From Bacillota bacterium (GTDB lineage Bacteria > Bacillota > Bacilli > Alicyclobacillales > Alicyclobacillaceae): DNA of 32,787 nt. The DNA lies in contig JAJZAV010000008.1 in assembly GCA_021799255.1 (NCBI GenBank), positions 1 to 32,787 on the forward strand. The letters run 5' to 3'. Made by a program: the position numbers and the translations under genes. Shown here piece after piece: positions 26,655-32,787 of this stretch; position 1 is the first letter of the stretch, and every line of letters starts with the position of its first letter. The notes beneath the pieces were generated by a model, which saw nothing but the letters and a program-made list of their open reading frames with translations, had not been told where the DNA came from and made no database searches.

Positions 26655-28301
26655 CTACTTGCGCGGCTTCAGGTGCATCAGGGTCACCGTGTCGGCGTAG
26701 CCGCTGCCCGTCGGATCCGGGGTGATGTACGGATTCTTCGCGCTCGGCCAGCCCACGTAGTTGCTGTCCCGATACTCGTACCAACTCACACCGTAGATGA
26801 GCGGGATGCTCGGGATCTGCTGCACCATGTAAGACTCGATGGAATCCATAATGTTATGCTGCATCTTCGTATTCGTGGTACGCGCAAACGAGTTCAGCAG
26901 CGAATCGATGTGCGGGTTGTTCAACTGCTCGATGTTCCAGCTTCCCTTCGAGTTGAGCATGTTTTGGAACACGTAGTACGGACCGGGGCCCGCTATCGTG
27001 TAGGACATCGCCAACTGGTAGGACTTCTTCGGACCGCTGATGTTGGCGATATACGTGTTGTACGGCAGCGCCTCGACGTTCACCTGGATGCCAATCGCCT
27101 TCAGCTCCTGTTGGATGAGCTGGCAGTCCGTGTCCCAGTCCGTCCAACCGGCCACAACCTGCAACGAGAACGACAGCGGCTTTCCGCTCGGGCTCGTGAA
27201 GATTCCCTGCGAGTTCTTCTTGAAGCCCGCGTTCTCGAGGATCTTCATGGCCTGCGTCGGAGAGTAGGTGAAGCTCTTCTGCGCAGCCGTCAGGTGGGGA
27301 TCCAGCCAGCTGTTCTGGTTCGGCAACACCAGTCCCGTCGGACTCGCCACCGGCTCGTAGCCATATTCGCCCTCCATGTAGAGCTGCTGCCGGTTGATGG
27401 CCATGCTGATGGCCTTGCGCACCGCGAGGTTTTTCAGCAGCGGATCCTTCAGGTTGGTGTACAGCATGTTGGGAGCCACGGCCGGGAACCAGTAGTGGTT
27501 GTACTTAGGATCCTTGTTGATGAAGGTCTGCTGAATCCCCGGAATGAAGGCGCCAATCCAGTCCACTTGGCCTTTGGCCATGGCGAGGTTGGCGGGATCG
27601 TTTCCGTTGTATTGCATATCCTTAACCTCGGGCACCTGTGGCACGCCACCCCAGTATTTATCGTTCGCCACGAAGTCAATGTACTGGGAGTTGAACGCCT
27701 TCAGCGTGTACGGTCCGGTCCCGACCGGGTTCTTTCCGATGGACTTCGACGGATCCCCCGGGCCCCACGCGCTCTTCGACACGATGGGTTCGCCGAGCAC
27801 GTAGGTGGCAAACGGTACGTCCGGAGCTTTGAAGGTAAAGGACACTTCATACGGGCCCTTGGCCGTGACGGATTTGAGTTGCTGCCACAGACCGTTCAGG
27901 TCGGCCGCCGGGTACTTTTTAATGAGATCGTACGTGTAGACGACGTCCGCCGACGTGAATTTCTGTCCATTGGACCACGTGACCCCGTGCCGCAGCGGAA
28001 CGGTCAGCACGGTATTGCCCTTGCTCCAGTGCATCGACGTGCCGAGCATAGGATATTCTTTGCCGCTCACCGTGTCGAAGTAGATCAGCGGCTGGTAGAT
28101 GAGCCCGAGCGTCCCGAAGTCGGGCGCCGCGACGAACGGGTTAAAGTTGTACGTGCTCACGTTCTCCTGTCCAACCACCAACGGCGGATTGGAGCTGTTT
28201 GTCGCCGCGCTCACGAAACCCATGGACGATCCCGCTGCCACAAGCGACCCAGCCAGCACCGCAGCCCCTGCCCAACGACCGATTGCAAGCGTTTTCTTCA
28301 T
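26655..28301 (-). CDS. ABC transporter substrate-binding protein, family 5 (peptide/oligosaccharide type)
   Basis: Signal peptide; LTVPLRHGVTWSNGQKFTSADVVYTYDLIKKYP typical SBP_bac_5; ATG with GGAGGG upstream. Confidence 0.93.
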   Translation of the reverse strand: MKKTLAIGRWAGAAVLAGSLVAAGSSMGFVSAATNSSNPPLVVGQENVSTYNFNPFVAAPDFGTLGLIYQPLIYFDTVSGKEYPMLGTSMHWSKGNTVLTVPLRHGVTWSNGQKFTSADVVYTYDLIKKYPAADLNGLWQQLKSVTAKGPYEVSFTFKAPDVPFATYVLGEPIVSKSAWGPGDPSKSIGKNPVGTGPYTLKAFNSQYIDFVANDKYWGGVPQVPEVKDMQYNGNDPANLAMAKGQVDWIGAFIPGIQQTFINKDPKYNHYWFPAVAPNMLYTNLKDPLLKNLAVRKAISMAINRQQLYMEGEYGYEPVASPTGLVLPNQNSWLDPHLTAAQKSFTYSPTQAMKILENAGFKKNSQGIFTSPSGKPLSFSLQVVAGWTDWDTDCQLIQQELKAIGIQVNVEALPYNTYIANISGPKKSYQLAMSYTIAGPGPYYVFQNMLNSKGSWNIEQLNNPHIDSLLNSFARTTNTKMQHNIMDSIESYMVQQIPSIPLIYGVSWYEYRDSNYVGWPSAKNPYITPDPTGSGYADTVTLMHLKPRK

Positions 28302-28421
28302 ACCATTGACCCTCCTAAGATTCGCTTGTATTTTTGCCGATGATAACATGTCGTTCCGAACAATCTGCGCAGTCCGCAAATCGCCGCGCCTTTTCTTTCA
28401 CATAGGCATGCACCTCCCTTC

Positions 28422-29414
28422 CTAGACCACGTGGCACGCGACCTCGTGCCCTTCGCTCAGTCGGACGACGGGTGGATCCTCCTTTCTGCACGCATCCACC
28501 ACGAGCGGACATCGTTCCGCAAACGGGCACCCGGTTCTCCCCTCAATGAGGCTCGGAGCCTGATTGCTCGTCTCGGGGAGCGGCCCATCCAAGCCGCTCC
28601 CCGGCGTGGCGGCCAAGAGGAGCCTCGTGTATGGGTGCGAGGGATTGCGGATCAATTCGTGGGACGGGGCCGTCTCCATCACCTTGCCGCCGTAGAGGAC
28701 CATGATTCGGTGACCAAAGTAACGGGCGGAAGCGAGATCGTGCGTAATATATAGGTAGCCAAGGTTGAATTCGCTGCGCAGCTCGTTGAGAAGCTTCAGG
28801 ATGCCGGCGCGAATGGAAACATCGAGCATCGAGATGGGTTCGTCCGCGACGAGAAACTTGGGATTCACGGCGAGGGCCCTGGCGATGGCGACGCGTTGTC
28901 GCTGGCCGCCGGACAATTCGTGGGGATACTTGACGCGCGTCTCCTCGACGGGAGTCAAGCCGACCCTCTCCAGCAGGGAGCCCACCATGTCGCGCAGGGC
29001 GCGGCCGTGAAGGTGTCGGTGCTTTTGCAGCGGATAAGCGATGTGATGCTCCACGGTTCGGACCGGATTGAGAGATCCGAACGGGTCCTGGAAGACCATT
29101 TGCACGTTCTTCCGATACGTGGTGAGCCTGCCGCCGCGCCAGTGGGTCACGTCGTTTCCTTGGACGCGAATGGTCCCGGACTGCGGTTCCACAATCCGTA
29201 GCAGCGCCTTCGCGATGGTGGACTTGCCGGAACCGGACTCTCCCACCAAGGCGAGAACTTCGCCCGAATCGATGGTGAAGCTGACCTCGTCAACGGGGCG
29301 AATGTAGGCTCGGTGCCCGTTGTCGAGGATGGGGAAACGCACGACGAGGTTCTCCACTTCCACGAGCTTATTGTCGGTTTGATTGAGTTGGCTCACCTTG
29401 CTGCTGCTCTGCAT
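28422..29414 (-). CDS. Oligopeptide/dipeptide-type ABC transporter ATP-binding protein (OppF/DppF-like)
   Basis: GESGSGKSTIAKALLRI (Walker A), LSGGQRQRVAIARAL, LVADEPISMLDVS; C-terminal Opp domain GCPFAERCPLVVDAC. Confidence 0.95.
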   Translation of the reverse strand: MQSSSKVSQLNQTDNKLVEVENLVVRFPILDNGHRAYIRPVDEVSFTIDSGEVLALVGESGSGKSTIAKALLRIVEPQSGTIRVQGNDVTHWRGGRLTTYRKNVQMVFQDPFGSLNPVRTVEHHIAYPLQKHRHLHGRALRDMVGSLLERVGLTPVEETRVKYPHELSGGQRQRVAIARALAVNPKFLVADEPISMLDVSIRAGILKLLNELRSEFNLGYLYITHDLASARYFGHRIMVLYGGKVMETAPSHELIRNPSHPYTRLLLAATPGSGLDGPLPETSNQAPSLIEGRTGCPFAERCPLVVDACRKEDPPVVRLSEGHEVACHVV

Positions 29415-29415
29415 G

Positions 29416-30399
29416 CTATCCCTCCGTCCCTTGCCTAAACAGGTGGCATTCCGCGCTGCCGTAGAGAGTCTTGACCCGTTTGGGACGAGTCGTCTGGCAT
29501 TCGCTCATGACGCGCGCGCAGCGAGGATGGAACGCGCACCCGGTTGGGAGCGAAATGAGATTTGGGGGCGTGCCGGGAATGCCGTCGATGGTGATCTCTT
29601 CGGCGGTCAGCCGCGGAATCGCACGCAGCAACCCTTCCGTGTAAGGATGATGCGGCTCGCCGGGACGCAGCGACTTGCTGTCGGTGAGCTCGACAATCCG
29701 GCCCGCGTACATGATGGCCACCCTTGTGGCCAGCTCGGCGACGAGGCTGAAGTCGTGGCTCACGAACAAGATGGCGAATTTCTCGACCCGTTGGATCTCG
29801 CGGATCTGATCCAGGATGGACCTCTGGACGACGACGTCGAGCGCCGTCGTGGGTTCGTCCATAATCACAAACCTGGGATGGAGCGCGATGGCAATGGCGA
29901 TGATGACCCTCTGGCGCATCCCGCCGGAGAGCTCGTGGGGATAGCTTTTCAGCCTGCGCTTATCGATGCGCACGATTTCCATGAGCTCTTCGGCCCGCTG
30001 TACGGCCTCGCTCCTCGTCATGTTGGGCCGATGGTTCAAAAGCGTGTCAATGATCTGCGCTTCCACCGTCATGACCGGATTCAGCGCGCTCATGGCGCTC
30101 TGGAACACCATCGACATCTTTTCCCAGCGAAACTTTCTCAACTCGGCCGCATCCATCGCATAGACGTCCTGGCCCAAAATCCGGATGGTTCCGTTCGTGA
30201 CGTACGCGTCACCCTTTAACAGGCGCATGATGGCGTAGGCCATGGTGGACTTGCCAGACCCGGATTCCCCAATAAGGCCGACGATTTCCTCGGGGTAAAC
30301 CGTGAGATTCACGTCGTTCACCGCGTTGACGTCGCCATTTGGAGTGCGGTACGCGACCGACAGGTTTTCAATCTCAAGCACTGGGCTGTTGGTTGACAC
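29416..30399 (-). CDS. Oligopeptide/dipeptide-type ABC transporter ATP-binding protein (OppD/DppD-like)
   Basis: GESGSGKSTMAYAIMRLL, LSGGMRQRVIIAIAI, FVIMDEPTTALDV; C-terminal GCAFHPRCARVMSEC. Confidence 0.95.
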   Translation of the reverse strand: MSTNSPVLEIENLSVAYRTPNGDVNAVNDVNLTVYPEEIVGLIGESGSGKSTMAYAIMRLLKGDAYVTNGTIRILGQDVYAMDAAELRKFRWEKMSMVFQSAMSALNPVMTVEAQIIDTLLNHRPNMTRSEAVQRAEELMEIVRIDKRRLKSYPHELSGGMRQRVIIAIAIALHPRFVIMDEPTTALDVVVQRSILDQIREIQRVEKFAILFVSHDFSLVAELATRVAIMYAGRIVELTDSKSLRPGEPHHPYTEGLLRAIPRLTAEEITIDGIPGTPPNLISLPTGCAFHPRCARVMSECQTTRPKRVKTLYGSAECHLFRQGTEG

Positions 30400-31333
30400 C
30401 AGAATCCCTCCCAGTACGTTTGTTGGCCTTGCGCTGGCGCTTTTGTTCCCGCAGGCGTGGGTTGGTGATTTGATCGATGGCGAAGTTCATCAGAATCAGG
30501 CTGGTGCCGAGAACGGCGATGGCGAGCCCCGGGGGAACGAACCACCACCAAGCCCCCTCCATCATCGCCCCTCCGTTTTGGGCCCAGTACAGGATGGTGC
30601 CTAAGCTATAGGTCGACACGTTCTCAAATCCGAGGACGGCGAGGCCGGCCTCGAAGAGCACGGCTCCCAAGAACGAGTAGATGAGGTTGCTGGCGAGCAC
30701 GGACGTCATGTTGGGCAGGATCTCCGAGAACAAGATGCGGATGGATCCGGCTCCCGAGAGGCGGGCGGCGACGATGAAGTCGCGTTGCGCCAGCGACAGC
30801 GCAAGGGATCTGAACACGCGCGCGCCCCACGCCCAACTGGTGAATGCGATGGTGAGTCCGTTGAACTGCGGCGTCGGATTGTGCACGAAGGACTCAATGA
30901 CCAGCAACAGAGCGAGGGTCGGCAACACCAGCAGGATGTTGCTGAACGAATTGAGCAGGGCGTCCAGCCACCCCCCCATCAGGCCGGCGTACCCGCCGAT
31001 GAGAAAGGCTATCAGGGTGGAGATGACGGCTGCTTCGATGCCGACCTCCATGGACGTCCTCGTTCCCCAGATGAACTGAGAGAAGATGTCTTGCCCAGTG
31101 TTGGTGGTACCAAACCAGTGCACAGCGCTTGGCGGCAGCATCGGCAGAAACGTCGTCGCGGCGGGATTGTACGGCGCAATCACGGGCGCCAGAATCGCTG
31201 TTAGTGTGAAGATTGCGAAGATAATGACACCAGTGAGGGCTTTGGGATTGGTCAGGAATGCCGAGAACTTGCTGTTTCGCTTCACGCGGGTCAACCCGGC
31301 TCTTGGCATCTTTCCGACGGCTGCTCTGCTCAT
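30374..31333 (-). CDS. ABC transporter permease (OppC/DppC-like)
   Basis: HWFGTTNTGQDIFSQFIWGTRTSMEVGIEAAVISTLIAFLIG typical OppC; BPD_transp_1-like membrane segments. Confidence 0.94.
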   Translation of the reverse strand: MSRAAVGKMPRAGLTRVKRNSKFSAFLTNPKALTGVIIFAIFTLTAILAPVIAPYNPAATTFLPMLPPSAVHWFGTTNTGQDIFSQFIWGTRTSMEVGIEAAVISTLIAFLIGGYAGLMGGWLDALLNSFSNILLVLPTLALLLVIESFVHNPTPQFNGLTIAFTSWAWGARVFRSLALSLAQRDFIVAARLSGAGSIRILFSEILPNMTSVLASNLIYSFLGAVLFEAGLAVLGFENVSTYSLGTILYWAQNGGAMMEGAWWWFVPPGLAIAVLGTSLILMNFAIDQITNPRLREQKRQRKANKRTGRDSGVNQQPSA

Positions 31334-32319
31334 GCCGCTTGCCCCCTTCGCCTTACTCGCGGATCCAGACGGCCGTACAGCATATCGACCACGAAGTTGA
31401 TGACGAGCGTCATGACGGCGATGATGAGGAACATCCCCTGAATGAGCGGGTAGTCTTCGCTCGACACGGCGGTCGCAAGTTGAAACCCGATGCCGGGGTA
31501 CGAGAAGATCTGCTCAATGAGCACCTGCCCACCGATGATGGTGGATAAAGCGATGGCCATGGAGGTCACCTGCGGCAACAGGGCGTTGCGAGCCGCGTAT
31601 CCCATGATCAGCTCCTTGGTGGATACGCCTTTCGCCTCCGCGAAGACCACGTAGTCCTCGCCGAGCGTCATGATCATGTTGTTGCGCATTCCCACAATCC
31701 ACCCGCTGACGCTGCCAAGGAAAATGACGATAAGCGGCAGAATGGCGTGATACATGATGCTCAAAATAAAGGGACCGTTGAAACCGGGCGTGACGTCGGA
31801 ACCGAACGCGTGATTCATCGGGAGCCAACTGTGCACGAACCCGAAGAAGTAAATCAGCACAATGCCGAGCCAGAATCCGGGAACCGATTGGAAGAACGTC
31901 GTAATGATAGGGATGGAAGAGTCCGCGCGTCCTCCTCGATGCCAGGCAATCCAAATCCCCACGATGGTTCCACTCACCACCGCGACCACCCAGGCCACTC
32001 CCAAGAGTCCCAACGTCCACGGCAGGCTAGTCTCGATGATCTTCGTCACGGGCGTGGGATAGTACGTAAATGAGAGCCCCCAGTGCCCGGTCAACATGCT
32101 GTGCAGATATTGAAAGTACTGAATAATCATCGGCTTATTGGAGAAACCGAACTGCAGCATCAGCGCATGGATAGCTTGAGGCGGCATTTGTCCTTGAAAC
32201 TTCGCCAGCATGATCTCCGCCGGGTTGCCTGGCATCATGCGCGGCAAAATGAAGTTCAGCGTGACGGCTACCCAAATTGAGACAATGAGAAAAATCAGTC
32301 TATTGATGAAATAGCGCAA
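31330..32319 (-). CDS. ABC transporter permease (OppB/DppB-like)
   Basis: LRYFINRLIFLIVSIWVAVTLNFILPRMMPGNPAEIM; GGQVLIEQIFSYPGIGFQLATAV; likely TTG start at 32319 with GGGGGGAAA upstream (ORF extends to 32346). Confidence 0.94.
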   Translation of the reverse strand: MRYFINRLIFLIVSIWVAVTLNFILPRMMPGNPAEIMLAKFQGQMPPQAIHALMLQFGFSNKPMIIQYFQYLHSMLTGHWGLSFTYYPTPVTKIIETSLPWTLGLLGVAWVVAVVSGTIVGIWIAWHRGGRADSSIPIITTFFQSVPGFWLGIVLIYFFGFVHSWLPMNHAFGSDVTPGFNGPFILSIMYHAILPLIVIFLGSVSGWIVGMRNNMIMTLGEDYVVFAEAKGVSTKELIMGYAARNALLPQVTSMAIALSTIIGGQVLIEQIFSYPGIGFQLATAVSSEDYPLIQGMFLIIAVMTLVINFVVDMLYGRLDPRVRRRGQAA

Positions 32320-32508
32320 GACACTTTCCCCCCATCTCGTGCGCAAAGCGTCTTTCGTGTGCGTCGTGTGCGTCTGAGGTTAACGAGCCAGATGAACGGG
32401 TTTGGAGAGGTCTCGTCAAGTTTCGAGAGGTTGAATGCCCCCTTCCAGGTAAGTCATACGCCCATCCCCTACAACTTATCGTTGTTATTCGCAAGCTGCG
32501 TCGAAATA

Positions 32509-32522
32509 AGAAAGCGCTTGCA
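32509..32522 (-). promoter_or_regulatory. cre-like CcpA binding site
   Basis: Minus strand TGCAAGCGCTTTCT, close to the cre consensus TGWAARCGYTWNCW with a perfect AAGCGCTT core. Confidence 0.5.
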
Positions 32523-32603
32523 TGGTCTTTGCATACGTACTCATAGGGACGTTGGTGACTTGCTCTGAGTTCTTGTTCGGAAATTGGTCGAATATTTCGA
32601 TTC

Positions 32604-32633
32604 ATGATAGCACGGCTATAGAACTTATGTAAA
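32604..32633 (-). promoter_or_regulatory. Putative sigmaA promoter of the opp-like operon
   Basis: Minus strand TTTACA-N18-TATCAT, each box one mismatch from consensus. Confidence 0.5.
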
Positions 32634-32691
32634 TGGTATGCTATTAATATTGATAAGGTCACATTTATTTGTCACGAATATATCTTATTTA

Positions 32692-32739
32692 TGTGAGGTT
32701 CGTCGGGTGTGGCGTTCCTCGGATGTGAGGTTCCTCGGA
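32692..32739. repeat. Three tandem copies of a 16-bp repeat
   Basis: tgtgaggttcgtcggg / tgtggcgttcctcgga / tgtgaggttcctcgga, read directly. Confidence 0.85.
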
Positions 32740-32787
32740 ATTGAGCACTACCGTCGAAGGGAGCTTACTCTAATGTCCGGACCAGAT

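Noticed and set aside
26604-28343. 579-aa plus-strand ORF opposite the substrate-binding protein
   Set aside because: Arg/His/Val-rich shadow ORF antisense to a strongly supported gene; typical artefact of high-GC codon bias.
29383-30219. 278-aa plus-strand ORF opposite the OppD-like gene
   Set aside because: Antisense shadow of a confident ATPase gene; low-complexity composition without recognisable domains.
32300-32662. 120-aa minus-strand ORF upstream of the permease
   Set aside because: No recognisable family; overlaps the predicted promoter and leader and would have to initiate upstream of the -10 box.
1-32787. CRISPR arrays, transposases, rRNA or tRNA genes
   Set aside because: No regularly spaced repeats, transposase motifs or recognisable RNA gene sequences were seen by reading; tRNAscan/Infernal would be needed to exclude them formally.

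Overview
This window reads as part of a bacterial chromosome, probably from a Gram-positive, Firmicutes-like organism (inferred from GGAGG-type ribosome sites, GTG/TTG starts and a cre-like site). It has four parts. (1) About 0.4-18.8 kb is a long minus-strand surface-glycan/exopolysaccharide cluster. It holds two Wzx-type flippases, five glycosyltransferases, a PIG-L-type deacetylase, a six-hairpin-like protein, and a tightly coupled set of poorly characterised membrane/secreted proteins (degenerate CPBP-like protein, a 77-aa two-TM protein, a secreted and C-terminally anchored protein of about 805 aa, a GT-C-like membrane protein, a DUF1616-like protein). It is headed by a secreted protein with a sorting-signal-like C-terminus. 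(2) 19.1-23.2 kb is a divergent plus-strand group: YdcF/DUF218 protein and three GT4 glycosyltransferases. (3) 23.2-26.5 kb carries an MFS transporter, a tiny secreted protein and a membrane GGDEF protein. (4) 26.6-32.3 kb is a minus-strand Opp/Dpp-type ABC transporter operon with a predicted terminator, a long leader containing a cre-like site, and a 16-bp tandem repeat upstream. The left edge holds the 3' end of a hexapeptide acyltransferase. No rRNA, tRNA, CRISPR array or transposase was recognised. The best candidate for an undescribed system is the coupled membrane/secreted block at 6.5-12.5 kb. All calls come from reading the sequence and supplied ORFs; no database search was run.
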